Positions 49,957-58,616 of a stretch of DNA of 64,000 nucleotides are shown here, one piece after another (position 1 is the stretch's first letter; every line of letters begins with the position of its first letter). Under the pieces are notes generated by a model that searched no databases, was not told the origin of the DNA, and saw nothing but the letters and a program-made list of their open reading frames with translations. Source of the stretch: Trebonia sp963734665 (GTDB lineage: Bacteria > Actinomycetota > Actinomycetes > Streptosporangiales > Streptosporangiaceae); assembly GCA_963734665.1 (NCBI GenBank), contig CAVTIR010000009.1, positions 1 to 64,000 of the forward strand. Direction: 5' to 3'. A program made the translations under genes and the position numbers.

Positions 49957-51189
49957 TCAGCCGTGGTGGTTGAGCCCCCCCAGGGCCATGAAGGCGTCGC
50001 TGATCAAGTCCTCGGAGTCTTCAAGGCCGATGGAGAAGCGCACCGCGCCGGGGTCGATGCCCGCGGCGGCCAGGGCCCGGTCGTCGAGCTGGCGGTGCGT
50101 GGTCGACGCGACGTGCGAGACGACCGTGTGCGTGCCGCCGAGCGACGACGCCGCGGCCGCGAGCCGCAGCCCGCTGGCGAAGGCGAGCCCGGCCTCGCGG
50201 CCCCCGTAGGGCGTGACGGTGACGATCGCGCCGAACCGCACCCCCTCGGGCCCGGCGTCGAACGTGCGCCGCGCCAGCTCGTGCCCTGGATGCGTCGGCA
50301 GCCCCGGATAGTCCACGTACGCGATCGCCGGGTGCTTGGCCAGCGTGGCCGCGAACACCGACGCGGTGGCAGACTGGCGGCGCACCCGGACGGGCAGCGT
50401 CTCAAGCCCGCGCCTGAGCTGGAACGCGTCGTCGGGGGACAGCGAGCCCCCGGTATCGATGCGGGTCGCGCGGACCTGGCCGATCAGCTCAAGGGATCCG
50501 GTGACGACCCCGCCGGTAACGTCGGAGTGCCCGCCGATGTACTTGGTCGCGGAGTGCACCACGAGGTCGGCGCCGTGCTCGAGCGGCCGGCAGATCACCG
50601 GCGGGGCGAGCGTCGAGTCGACGACAAGCAGCGCCCCCCGCTCATGCGCGATCTCCGCCAGCTGCCGAATGTCTGCCACCGCTGTCGTCGGGTTCGCGAT
50701 CGTCTCCGCGTAGATGATGCGCGTCGTTGGCCGCATCGCCGCCCGCACGGCGTCCAGGTCGGTGATGTCCACGAAGTCCGTCTCGACCCCGAACCTCGTC
50801 AGGACGTTGCGCAGCAGGCTGTACGTGCCACCGTAGACCGCGGCGGACGCCACGACGTGCGCCCCCGCCCTGGTGAACGCCCAGAACACTCCCGAGATCG
50901 CCGCCATGCCCGACGCGAACGCCTGGGCCGCGGGCCAGCGCGACAGGTTGGCCCCCTCAAGGGCCGCGACCGAGCGGGCGAACGCGTCGACCGTCGGGTT
51001 GTCGATCCTGCTGTAGCTGTAGCCGGGGACCTGGTCGTTAAGCACGGCCGCGTACTCCTGCGGCGTGGAGAACGCCCAGGCGGCCGTCCGGTAGACCGGC
51101 GTGCCGAGCGGGCGCTGCGTGGTCTCGGGCGGCGGCGGCAGGTGGACCGCCCTGGTGTTCTCACCGAGCTGCCTTCGAGCTATCTCCAC
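49957..51189 (-). CDS. Cys/Met-metabolism PLP-dependent enzyme (cystathionine gamma-synthase/lyase type)
   Basis: 410 residues of the trans-sulfuration PLP family (fold type I). The Schiff-base Lys is in VVHSATKYIGGHSDVTGG (about 215). Other marks are PGYSYSRIDNPTVDAFARSVAALEG, ASGMAAISGVFWAF, YAETIANPTTAVADI, VVDSTLAPPVICRPLEHGAD and FSIGLEDSEDLISDAFMAL. Members act as cystathionine synthase or lyase, O-acetylhomoserine sulfhydrylase or methionine gamma-lyase; sequence reading alone does not separate these. Single gene between ddl and gpsA, all on the minus strand. Confidence 0.9.
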   Translation of the reverse strand: MEIARRQLGENTRAVHLPPPPETTQRPLGTPVYRTAAWAFSTPQEYAAVLNDQVPGYSYSRIDNPTVDAFARSVAALEGANLSRWPAAQAFASGMAAISGVFWAFTRAGAHVVASAAVYGGTYSLLRNVLTRFGVETDFVDITDLDAVRAAMRPTTRIIYAETIANPTTAVADIRQLAEIAHERGALLVVDSTLAPPVICRPLEHGADLVVHSATKYIGGHSDVTGGVVTGSLELIGQVRATRIDTGGSLSPDDAFQLRRGLETLPVRVRRQSATASVFAATLAKHPAIAYVDYPGLPTHPGHELARRTFDAGPEGVRFGAIVTVTPYGGREAGLAFASGLRLAAAASSLGGTHTVVSHVASTTHRQLDDRALAAAGIDPGAVRFSIGLEDSEDLISDAFMALGGLNHHG

Positions 51190-51271
51190 GGATGACGCTC
51201 CATCAGGTAATGCACTTCCCCCGAAGGGAACCCTAGCCGACTGCCTGCCCGTCGCGGGCCTGATACGCGGG

Positions 51272-52279
51272 TCACTCGGTGCTGTACCACTCGGGTTTGG
51301 CCGAACGTGACATGAGTACCGCTCCCGCGTCGCCGACAGAAAGCCGCCCGGTGATCACCGCGCCGACCACTTCGGTGATCGGCATCTCCACGCCGTACTT
51401 GCGGGCGAGTTCGAGGACGGGAGCGTACGAGGTCACGCCTTCGGCGGTCTGACTGGTCAGCTCCTTGGCCTGGGCGGCGCTGCGGCCCTGCCCGAGGTAC
51501 TCGCCGAATCGCCGGTTCCGCGAGAGCGGTGAGGAGCAGGTCGCCACCAGGTCACCCATCCCGGAGAGCCCGGCGAACGTCCGGGGGTCGGCGCCCATCA
51601 CTTCGCCGAGCCTGGCCATCTCGGCGAGCCCGCGCGTGATCAGCATCGCCTTGGTGTTGTCGCCGAGGCCGAGCGCGACCGCGATGCCCACGGCGAGCGC
51701 GATGATGTTCTTTACCGTGCCGCCGAGCTCGCACCCGACCACGTCGGTGTTCCAGTAGGGCCGGAAGTACTCGGTGTGGCAGGCCTGCTGAAGCAGGTGG
51801 GCGGACAGCTCGTCTGAGCAGGCCACCACGGAAGCGGCGAACTGCCGCTCGGCGATCTCCCGCGCGAGGTTCGGCCCGGAGACCACGGCGATGCGTGACT
51901 CGGGGACGTCGAGCACCTCAAGGATGACCTCGCTCATCCGCTTGCGGGAGCCGAGCTCGATCCCCTTCATCAGCGAGACAAGCAGCGAGCCGTCAGGGAT
52001 GAGCGGCGCCCACGCGGTCAGGTTTTCCCGCAGGGTCTGCGCCGGGACCGAGAGCACCACGAGGTCCGCGCCGTCGAGCGCGACGGCGATATCCGTCGTC
52101 GCGGTAAGCGTGGGCGGCAGCGAGACCCCGGGCAGGGACCGGGGGTTCTCGTGGATGTCCGTGACCGCCAGGGCGACGTCCGCGCGCCGCGCCCACAGCG
52201 TCACAGCAGTGCCGGCATCACAGAGCACCTGCGCGAACGTCGTTCCCCACGACCCGGCGCCTAGCACCGCTGCCTTCAT
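51272..52279 (-). CDS. gpsA: glycerol-3-phosphate dehydrogenase [NAD(P)+]
   Basis: 335 residues from ATG 52279; the extra upstream codons are repeat sequence. It makes sn-glycerol-3-phosphate for phospholipids. Visible: AAVLGAGSWGTTFAQVLCDAG (NAD-binding), SLMKGIELGSRKRMSEVI, VVSGPNLAREIAERQFAA, GCELGGTVKNIIALAVGIAVALGLGDNTKAMLITRGLAEM (catalytic Lys), FAGLSGMGDLVATCSSPLSRNRRFG. A family-A repeat starts 3-4 bp upstream of the ATG, and its GGGAGA edge is the only ribosome-binding sequence. The acyltransferase gene upstream, also for phospholipid synthesis, is probably co-regulated. Confidence 0.96.
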   Translation of the reverse strand: MKAAVLGAGSWGTTFAQVLCDAGTAVTLWARRADVALAVTDIHENPRSLPGVSLPPTLTATTDIAVALDGADLVVLSVPAQTLRENLTAWAPLIPDGSLLVSLMKGIELGSRKRMSEVILEVLDVPESRIAVVSGPNLAREIAERQFAASVVACSDELSAHLLQQACHTEYFRPYWNTDVVGCELGGTVKNIIALAVGIAVALGLGDNTKAMLITRGLAEMARLGEVMGADPRTFAGLSGMGDLVATCSSPLSRNRRFGEYLGQGRSAAQAKELTSQTAEGVTSYAPVLELARKYGVEMPITEVVGAVITGRLSVGDAGAVLMSRSAKPEWYSTE

Positions 52280-52281
52280 GA

Positions 52282-52490
52282 GACTGTCGTCTCCCGGGGG
52301 GACGACCCCCCGTACCCCGCAGTTATCCCCCGGGGGCACGACCCCCCGTACCCCCCGGTGTCAGTGCGGGCGGGCCTGATCGCAAAAACCGCGATCGTAT
52401 CAGGCCCGCCCGCACTGACGAAAAGCCGCGTGCGGCCCTCGAGCCCTCCGGTGTCCGTCTCCCGGGGGGACGACTCCCCGTACCCCCGGA
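52282..52490. repeat. family-A repeats between gpsA and the acyltransferase gene
   Basis: Two cores at 52287-52345, a hairpin with perfect 21-bp arms at 52360-52380 and 52399-52419 (GTCAGTGCGGGCGGGCCTGAT) and spacer CGCAAAAACCGCGATCGT, then a further core at about 52461-52490. The whole intergenic gap consists of these elements. Confidence 0.93.
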
Positions 52491-52507
52491 CCAAGGCTGC
52501 AGGTGAC

Positions 52508-53254
52508 TCAGGCACTGGAACCACCATTCGTTGGGGACGGCCTTTCTGGGATTGACTTGGACATGTCGAACGGGATGGCGGGCGGTTCTTCGCCGCGCAG
52601 GGATGCCACCAAGGCCGTTACCTCGGTCATGATCGCGTCCGTGGCGGCGCGCAGGGCCCGTGCCGAGGTCTGCTTGCCGGCCCATTCCGACAGGTCGACC
52701 GGCTTGCCGGCTACCGTACGCACAGTTTGCCGTGGCCAAACCTTGAGCTTGGAAGAGCCGTAAGGGAGGACGTTTTGGGTACCCCAGCGCGCGACCGGGA
52801 TCACCGGAGCGCCGGTCGCGAGGGCCAGCCGGGCGACGCCGGACTTGGCCGCCATCGGCCACAGGTCCGGGTCGCGGGTCGCGGTCCCCTCGGGGTAGAT
52901 GATCACCGCCGCCCCCTCGCCGAGGGCCTGCTCGGCCTGCTTGAGCGACCGCGCCGCGTCCGCGGCGCCGCGGTTGACCGGGATCTGGCCGCATCCGTAG
53001 AGCATCTTCCCGATGAACGGCACCTTGAACGCCGACGCCTTGATCAGGAACGTCGGGTACCGGCCCGACGCGTGGAAGAACAGCGCGTCGGTGCCCCAGT
53101 CGGCGTACGACATGTGGTTCGGCGCGATGATCACGGGGCCGGTCTTGGGAATGTTCTCCTGCCCGGCCCACTTGTTCCTGACCAGGATGTGCACGAGGGG
53201 GCGAAACACGATGACCGTGAACAGCCGCCATGCTGGCGAGTAAGACTTGCTCAT
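52508..53254 (-). CDS. 1-acyl-sn-glycerol-3-phosphate acyltransferase (PlsC family)
   Basis: 248 residues. The acyltransferase motifs are intact: I NHMSYADWGTDALFF (NHxxxxD), II in LYGCGQIPVNRG, III VIIYPEGTATRDP, IV in APVIPVARWG. It uses acyl donors to form phosphatidic acid at the membrane; one amphipathic or transmembrane N-terminal helix (WRLFTVIVFRPLVHIL). It precedes gpsA on the same strand, so the two steps of phospholipid headgroup synthesis are neighbours. It is divergent from cofC with a 59-bp gap that must contain both promoters. Confidence 0.93.
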   Translation of the reverse strand: MSKSYSPAWRLFTVIVFRPLVHILVRNKWAGQENIPKTGPVIIAPNHMSYADWGTDALFFHASGRYPTFLIKASAFKVPFIGKMLYGCGQIPVNRGAADAARSLKQAEQALGEGAAVIIYPEGTATRDPDLWPMAAKSGVARLALATGAPVIPVARWGTQNVLPYGSSKLKVWPRQTVRTVAGKPVDLSEWAGKQTSARALRAATDAIMTEVTALVASLRGEEPPAIPFDMSKSIPERPSPTNGGSSA

Positions 53255-53313
53255 CGGAGAGGCCTTCCCATGATCCGGTTCCGCACGTCATGCTTCCAAG
53301 TTTGCCGGTCTAG

Positions 53314-54120
53314 ATGACTGACTCTGCCCGCTTTAGCTGGACAGTTCTGCTGCCAGTCAAGGTACTCGCCCGCGCCAAGTCACGGCTCGCTGTCCTCGCT
53401 GGTGACCGCCGACGGGAGCTCGCCCTCGCCCTTGCGTCAGACACGGTTGTCGCCGTGCTTGCCTGCCCCGAGGTGGCGCGTGTGGTGGTTGTCACGTCCG
53501 ATCCGGTGGCGGGACGGCTGCTTGCCGCGCTCGGTGCGATCATCGTGGCCGACGAGCCTGCGGATCGGTCGCTTAGCCTGGGGACCTTGGACGGTGCGCC
53601 CGGGAGCGCCACGGTGAGCGTCGGCGCGGGAGCTATCGGGGAACTGGGCGTGCAGGACGCGCTGAACGCCGCGCTGCGGCATGGCGCGGCGGTGGCGGCG
53701 CGGCGCTGGCCGGGGACCGGGCTCGCGGCGCTCACGGCGGACCTGCCCGCGCTGAGCTCCGCCGAACTGGCCATGGCCTTGCGCGCGGCCGGAACCGCGC
53801 CAGGTACCCCGGATGCCCCGAGCGGTCCGGGCACCTCAGGAGCTAGGGACGGCTCGCCGGCCCGGGCCGCGTTCGTGCCGGACGCCGCGGGCGTCGGGAC
53901 GACGCTGTATGCGGTGCCGCCAGGGGGCGAGTTCCGCCCGCTGTTCGGCGGGGCGTCCCGCGCACGACACGCGGCATCAGGTGCCACCGAACTCAATTTT
54001 GCTGACTTTGCAGGCCTGCGCAGAGACGTCGACACACCCGACGACCTCCGCGCAGCCCTCGCACTAGGGGCCGGCCCGTTCACCCAGGCAGCAGCAGCCG
54101 ATCTCTTTACCGATGTTTAG
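53314..54120 (+). CDS. cofC: 2-phospho-L-lactate (phosphoenolpyruvate) guanylyltransferase CofC
   Basis: 268 residues. A nucleotidyltransferase-like fold for the F420 precursor step: VLLPVKVLARAKSRL (KxLxxAKSRL motif), ACPEVARVVVVTSDP, LNAALRHGAAVAARRWPGTGLAALTADLPALS, AFVPDAAGVGTTLYAVPPG, RPLFGGASRARHAASGA. It activates 2-phospholactate or phosphoenolpyruvate with GTP. Two in-frame insertions relative to the usual protein are visible: about 28 residues before DALNAAL, and a Gly/Pro/Ser stretch (TAPGTPDAPSGPGTSG). There is no ribosome-binding site, so the message may be leaderless. Confidence 0.92.
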   Translation: MTDSARFSWTVLLPVKVLARAKSRLAVLAGDRRRELALALASDTVVAVLACPEVARVVVVTSDPVAGRLLAALGAIIVADEPADRSLSLGTLDGAPGSATVSVGAGAIGELGVQDALNAALRHGAAVAARRWPGTGLAALTADLPALSSAELAMALRAAGTAPGTPDAPSGPGTSGARDGSPARAAFVPDAAGVGTTLYAVPPGGEFRPLFGGASRARHAASGATELNFADFAGLRRDVDTPDDLRAALALGAGPFTQAAAADLFTDV

Positions 54121-54127
54121 GCCCTGC

Positions 54128-54361
54128 CTAGATCCTCACCACCGGGCAGGTCAGCGTTCGCGTAATGCCCTCGACCGCTTGGATCTGGGCCGCGACCAGC
54201 TTGCCTAGCTCGTCCACGTTCTCGGCGCGGGCGCGCACGATGACGTCATACGGGCCAGTGACATCCTCCGCCTGCATGACTCCAGCGATCTCCGCGATCT
54301 GCCGGGCCACGTCGGCGGCTCTGCCGACCTCCGTCTGGACGAGGATGTATGCCTGCACCAT
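54128..54361 (-). CDS. stand-alone Lrp/AsnC ligand-binding (RAM) domain protein
   Basis: 77 residues, preceded by an excellent ribosome-binding site (AGGAGG, 6 bp). The protein is one RAM/ACT-like beta-alpha-beta-beta-alpha-beta domain (AYILVQTEVGRAADVARQIAEI, VTGPYDVIVRARAENVDELGKLV, GITRTLTCPVV) with no DNA-binding domain. Such stand-alone domains sense amino acids and often assemble with Lrp-type regulators. It converges on cofC with a 7-bp gap. Position next to thiL and cofC is common in actinomycetes. Confidence 0.92.
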   Translation of the reverse strand: MVQAYILVQTEVGRAADVARQIAEIAGVMQAEDVTGPYDVIVRARAENVDELGKLVAAQIQAVEGITRTLTCPVVRI

Positions 54362-54538
54362 GGCGTCCTCCTGGGGACAGCGTACGAGTGCTGCCCTGAA
54401 CTGTCACGGTACAGCAATGGTCCAGACCTTTTTCATCCTGGTCGACAGTTTTTCTTGCTAATTAGGATGTTCTGCGATGCGCGTGCGCCTGCACGGACAT
54501 ATGCACGCCCACCTGCACGGACACCGGGGCGCGGGTGG

Positions 54539-54554
54539 CGTGATCATGATCACG
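54539..54554. promoter_or_regulatory. 16-bp perfect palindrome between the RAM gene and thiL
   Basis: CGTGATCATGATCACG lies about 180 bp upstream of the RAM-domain gene start and 100-150 bp upstream of thiL. A dimeric regulator could bind here. Close by, CCTGCACGGACA is directly repeated at 54488 and 54510. The remaining sequence of the 54362-54655 gap shows no gene. Confidence 0.35.
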
Positions 54555-54655
54555 AAGGGTGCGGCACCACAGGGGGCGGCCGCCGAACTAGTCGCCTGGC
54601 TAGGCTTAGGGGTCCACAGGTGGCGCGAGGCGTGGAGGCGGCGAGATCGCTGGTG

Positions 54656-55695
54656 ATGAGGGGTCCGTCGCGGACCTGGGCGAGTGGGGGGTCATCGCGG
54701 CCTTGAAGGCGCGGATGCCTGCGGGCGCGCTGACCTCGGTTGGCATCGGCGACGACTCGGCGGTGGTCGCCACTCCGTCGGGCAGCGTGGTCGCGGCGGT
54801 CGACCTGCTGATCGAGGGCAGGCACTTCCGCCGTGACTGGTCCTCGGCCTATGACGTCGGTGTGAAGGCCGCCGCGCGCAGCCTGGCGGACATCGCGGCG
54901 ATGGGCGCGGTGAACACGGCGCTGCTTGTCGGCCTGGCCGCGCCCGGCACGCTCCCGGCGCGCTGGGCCACGGACCTGGCCGAAGGCCTCGCCTTCGAGG
55001 CCACTCGGGCTGGCGCGGGCATCGTCGGCGGCGACACGGCCCGCGCGGATTCCGTCACCCTGTCCGTGACCGCCCTCGGCGACCTGGAAGGCCGCCGCCC
55101 CGTCCTCCGCTCTGGCGCCAGACCAGGCGACGTGATCGCCGTGGCAGGCCCGCTCGGTCACTCGGCGGCCGGCCTGGCCCTGCTGATGGCAGGAATCCCC
55201 GATCCGGCTGCGCTCGTGGCCGCCCACCTGCGCCCCTCGCCCAGCTACGACGCGGGCCCGGAGGCGGCACGACTCGGCGCCACCGCGATGATCGACGTCA
55301 GCGACGGCTTGCTCGCCGACGTTGGCCACGTTGCCGCCGCGAGCGGCGTCAACATCAACCTCAGAACCTCAGACCTCGCGGTGGGTACCGCCCTCGGCGA
55401 AGCTGCGGCACGGCTATCGCTTCCTGCCCCGTCATCCCGAACGATCGCGGCTTACTCCCCAGCCGCCCCTCCCGCATCGGCTGCGGCGACGCCCGGCGAG
55501 GATCACCCGGAAACCGCCGTTGCCCTGGAGTGGGTGCTGACCGGCGGCGAGGATCACTCTCTGGTCGCCACATTCCCGCCGGGCATGCCGCTGCCCGACA
55601 GGTGGCGCGTGATCGGCGAGGTCCTCCCCGGCGCCGGCGTCACGGTAGACGGCAGCCCGCACGACGGCCCGGCCGGCTGGCAGCACTTCCGCTGA
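54656..55695 (+). CDS. thiL: thiamine-monophosphate kinase (start region possibly frameshifted)
   Basis: ThiL phosphorylates thiamine phosphate to thiamine diphosphate. Motifs: SVGIGDDSAVV, DLLIEGRHFRRDWSS, GVKAAARSLADIAAMGA, AGAGIVGGDTARAD, VLTGGEDHSLVATFP. The first supported codon in the long frame is TTG 54703, but the conserved start VADLGEWGVIAAL lies before it, in the same open frame and without a start codon. A GTG/ATG at 54653/54656 is one frame off. One more G in the GGGG run at 54660-54663 would give a normal N-terminus (MRGSVADLGEWG). A 40-residue Pro/Ala/Ser insertion after AARLSL includes sequence repeated at 43191. Confidence 0.88.
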
Positions 55696-55792
55696 CCATC
55701 CCGCGATCCGGCCCGCCCGGCTCAGCACCGTGCGACCGCCCCGGCGACTAAGGCTATTCAGTGCCTCGGCGGCGCATTTCAGGCGCAAAACA

Positions 55793-55823
55793 AGCCGACG
55801 CGTCGCTTAGACGCGTCGGCTTG
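55793..55823. terminator. bidirectional terminator between thiL and rpmB
   Basis: AAGCCGACGCGTC and GACGCGTCGGCTT form a perfect 13-bp stem around GCTTA, placed between the converging genes thiL (ends 55695) and rpmB (ends 55841). Confidence 0.8.
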
Positions 55824-55840
55824 CGGGGTCTGCTAAATGC

Positions 55841-56026
55841 CTAGCGGGTGACCTTGCCGGCCTTGATGCAGGAGGTGCACACGTTCAGGCGTTTGGGCGT
55901 TCCCGACACGATCGCCCGAACGGTCTGGATGTTCGGGTTCCAGCGACGGCGAGTACGGACGTGAGAGTGCGACACGTTGTTGCCGAAGCCCGGCCCCTTG
56001 CCGCAAACGTCGCAGACGGAAGCCAC
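55841..56026 (-). CDS. rpmB: 50S ribosomal protein L28, zinc-binding (C+) form
   Basis: 61 residues from GTG 56026, chosen because GGAGG lies 5 bp upstream; the longer frame starting inside that site is not plausible. ASVCDVCGKGPGFGNNVSHS, TRRRWNPNIQTV and CTSCIKAGKVTR are typical L28; the two CXXC pairs mark the zinc-containing version, of which actinomycetes often also have a zinc-free paralogue controlled by Zur. No Zur-box was recognised upstream. The gene is divergent from recG. Confidence 0.96.
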   Translation of the reverse strand: MASVCDVCGKGPGFGNNVSHSHVRTRRRWNPNIQTVRAIVSGTPKRLNVCTSCIKAGKVTR

Positions 56027-56204
56027 GGCTGCCTCCATTAGTAGAATTGGAAAAGTCTGTCAGCGCCTCATCCGGCGGCGATTCACACCAGCACGAAACT
56101 GAAGCAGCTTCGCCAGCATACCCGACACCGTACGGCCGCGCGAAACGTACCGGATTCTGGACCGTCCACGCTCACCGTACACAGAGTGCCCGAATGTCGG
56201 TGTG

Positions 56205-56262
56205 CGAGCTCTTGTCTGGGGATACGGGGATCGTCCCCCCGGGAGACAACAGCGCTGCCGGT
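56205..56262 (-). repeat. family-A core upstream of recG
   Basis: Read on the minus strand: TTGTCTCCCGGGGGGACGAT then CCCCGTATCCCC, at about 56216-56252. No hairpin is present. On the plus strand the core ends GGGAGACAAC about 60 bp before the recG start. Confidence 0.78.
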
Positions 56263-56312
56263 AACCCCGGCCTGCGACCCGAATGTCAGCAGTCGCTCCT
56301 ATGCTGGGCCAT

Positions 56313-58604
56313 GTGAGCACGCTCCGCGATCCTTTGGCTCAGGTGCTGGGCAAGAAGGCGAGCGACACGTTCGAGAAGGTCTTCGGCCTGCGGACGGTCG
56401 GTGACCTGCTGCGCCACTACCCCCGGCGCTATTACACCAGGGGTGAGCTGACCCCGCTCGACTCGCTCAGGGAAGGCGACCACGTCACCGTGCTCGCCCG
56501 CGTCGCCATGTCCGGCGTGATTGGCGGGCCCTTTCCCGGCCAGCGGCCAAAGGCACCTCCCGGCCGTGGTCAATACAAGCAAAGGCTTGAGGTCATCGTC
56601 ACAGACGGCACCGGCAAGCTGCAGCTCATGTTCTTCGCCGGGGCCGGGTTCCACGCGAAGCAGTTGCAGCAGGGCGCGCTCGCCCTGTTCGCCGGCACGG
56701 TGTCAAGCTTTCGCGGCCGCCGCCAGCTGGTGCACCCCGAATACGAGCTGCTGCCGGTCGCGGCCGCCGACGAGCGGCTGACCACGGAGCTTGCCGAGGA
56801 GTTCGCCAGGGAGCTGATTCCCGTCTACCCGGCGAGCGCCAAGCTGACCTCGTGGACGATCTCCCGGCACATCGACGCGGTCCTTGAGTCGCTGGACGCC
56901 GGCGAGGACCCGCTGCCGGCCGAGGTGCGCGCGAAACATGACCTTTGGCCAAGGGAGCTGGCCATCAGGGCCATCCACCGGCCGACGGACCGCGCGGACG
57001 TACGGCAGGCGACCAAGCGGCTCAAGTGGGATGAGGCGTTCACCATGCAGGCCGCGCTCGCCCAGCGGCGGCACGCCGCCGCCGCCATGCCCGCCGTGCC
57101 CCGCCCCCCGGTCGAGGACGGGATCGCCGCCGCGTTCGACGGGCGGCTGCCGTTCAGCCTCACCGAGGGGCAGCGGTCGGTGGGGGAGGTCATCGCGCAC
57201 GACCTGGCCTGCGCCTACCCGATGAACCGGCTGCTCCAGGGCGAGGTCGGCTCAGGCAAGACCGTTGTCGCGGTCCGGGCCATGCTCCAGGTAGTCGACG
57301 CGGGCGGCCAGGCCGCGCTGCTCGCCCCGACCGAGGTGCTCGCCCAGCAGCACTACCGGTCGATCACCGCACTGCTCGGTCCCCTCGGCGCCGCAGGCCA
57401 GCTTGGCTCAGCAGAATCCGGCACAGCGGAGCAGGCGACCCGCGTGGCGCTGCTCACCGGCTCGACGGGGGTGCGGGCGCGGCGCAGCGCACTCAGCGAC
57501 GTGTTCACCGGCGACGCCGGCATCCTCATCGGCACGCACGCGCTGCTTGAGGACCAGGTCCAGTTCGCCGACCTCGGCCTGGTGGTCATCGACGAGCAGC
57601 ACAGGTTCGGCGTCGAGCAGCGCGACGCGCTCCGCGAGAAGGTCGTCGGCTCCCGGCCGCACGTGCTGGTGATGACCGCGACCCCGATCCCGCGCACGGT
57701 GGCGATGACCGTGTTCGGCGACCTTGAGGTCTCGACGCTCGCAGAGCTGCCCGTCGGCCGCTCGCCGATCGCGACGCACGTGGTGCCTGCCGTGGAACGC
57801 CCGCACTACCTGGAGCGAGCGTGGCAGCGGGTCCGCGAGGAGGTCGCGGCGGGCCGCCAGGCGTATGTGGTTTGCCCGCGGATCGGCGACGCGGACGATG
57901 ACGGCGACGGTACCGATACCCCCGAGCCTGGCGTCGGCCCGGACGCGGCCACAGCGGCAGACGGCGCGGCGGACAGCCAGGAGGCCCGCCGCCCGCCGCT
58001 CGCCGTCCTCGACGTGGCACCGGAGCTCGCCGAAGGACCCCTGACCGGGCTGCGTGTCGGCATCATGCACGGCCGGCTGGTCCCCGACGAGAAGGACCGG
58101 GTGATGACCGCGTTCGCCGCCGGGGAACTTGACGTCCTCGTCTCGACCACGGTGATCGAGGTCGGCGTGGACGTGCCGAACGCCACCGTCATGGTGATCA
58201 TGGACGCCGAGCGATTCGGCGTCTCCCAGCTTCACCAGCTGCGCGGCCGGGTGGGCCGCGGCCGCGACGCGGGCGTGTGCCTCCTCGTGACCGAGGCGCC
58301 CCCGGCCAGCCCCGCTAGGGAGCGGCTCGACGCGGTCGCCGCCACCGGGGACGGCTTCCAGCTCTCCCGGCTCGACCTGCAGCAGCGCCGCGAAGGCGAC
58401 GTGCTCGGCTCGGCCCAGGCCGGCCGCCGCAGTAGTCTCAAGCTGCTGCGGCTGCTCGCTGACGAGGACCTGATCGCGACGGCCCGCGAGGAAGCGGCAA
58501 CGCTGGTCACCGCCGACCCGAAACTGACCGCTCACGAGGCACTGAAGGAAGCGATCGACGACTTCCTGGGCGACCGCCGCGCCGAATTCCTCGATAAAGC
58601 CTGA
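56313..58604 (+). CDS. recG: ATP-dependent DNA helicase RecG
   Basis: 763 residues from the GTG at 56313 (VSTLRDPLAQVLGKK), the usual N-terminus; ATGs at 56283 and 56301 are alternatives, as no ribosome-binding site is clear. An OB-fold wedge domain (about 45-170) is followed by SF2 helicase motifs: Walker A LLQGEVGSGKTVVAVRAM, DEQH, TATPIPRTVAMTVFGDLEVS, and later STTVIEVGVDVPNA, QLHQLRGRVGRGRD. It reverses and rescues stalled replication forks and branch-migrates junctions. An acidic insertion (DADDDGDGTDTPEPG) near residue 535 is common in actinobacteria. rsmD follows 12 bp later. Confidence 0.96.
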   Translation: MSTLRDPLAQVLGKKASDTFEKVFGLRTVGDLLRHYPRRYYTRGELTPLDSLREGDHVTVLARVAMSGVIGGPFPGQRPKAPPGRGQYKQRLEVIVTDGTGKLQLMFFAGAGFHAKQLQQGALALFAGTVSSFRGRRQLVHPEYELLPVAAADERLTTELAEEFARELIPVYPASAKLTSWTISRHIDAVLESLDAGEDPLPAEVRAKHDLWPRELAIRAIHRPTDRADVRQATKRLKWDEAFTMQAALAQRRHAAAAMPAVPRPPVEDGIAAAFDGRLPFSLTEGQRSVGEVIAHDLACAYPMNRLLQGEVGSGKTVVAVRAMLQVVDAGGQAALLAPTEVLAQQHYRSITALLGPLGAAGQLGSAESGTAEQATRVALLTGSTGVRARRSALSDVFTGDAGILIGTHALLEDQVQFADLGLVVIDEQHRFGVEQRDALREKVVGSRPHVLVMTATPIPRTVAMTVFGDLEVSTLAELPVGRSPIATHVVPAVERPHYLERAWQRVREEVAAGRQAYVVCPRIGDADDDGDGTDTPEPGVGPDAATAADGAADSQEARRPPLAVLDVAPELAEGPLTGLRVGIMHGRLVPDEKDRVMTAFAAGELDVLVSTTVIEVGVDVPNATVMVIMDAERFGVSQLHQLRGRVGRGRDAGVCLLVTEAPPASPARERLDAVAATGDGFQLSRLDLQQRREGDVLGSAQAGRRSSLKLLRLLADEDLIATAREEAATLVTADPKLTAHEALKEAIDDFLGDRRAEFLDKA

Positions 58605-58616
58605 GAGAATTGCGCC

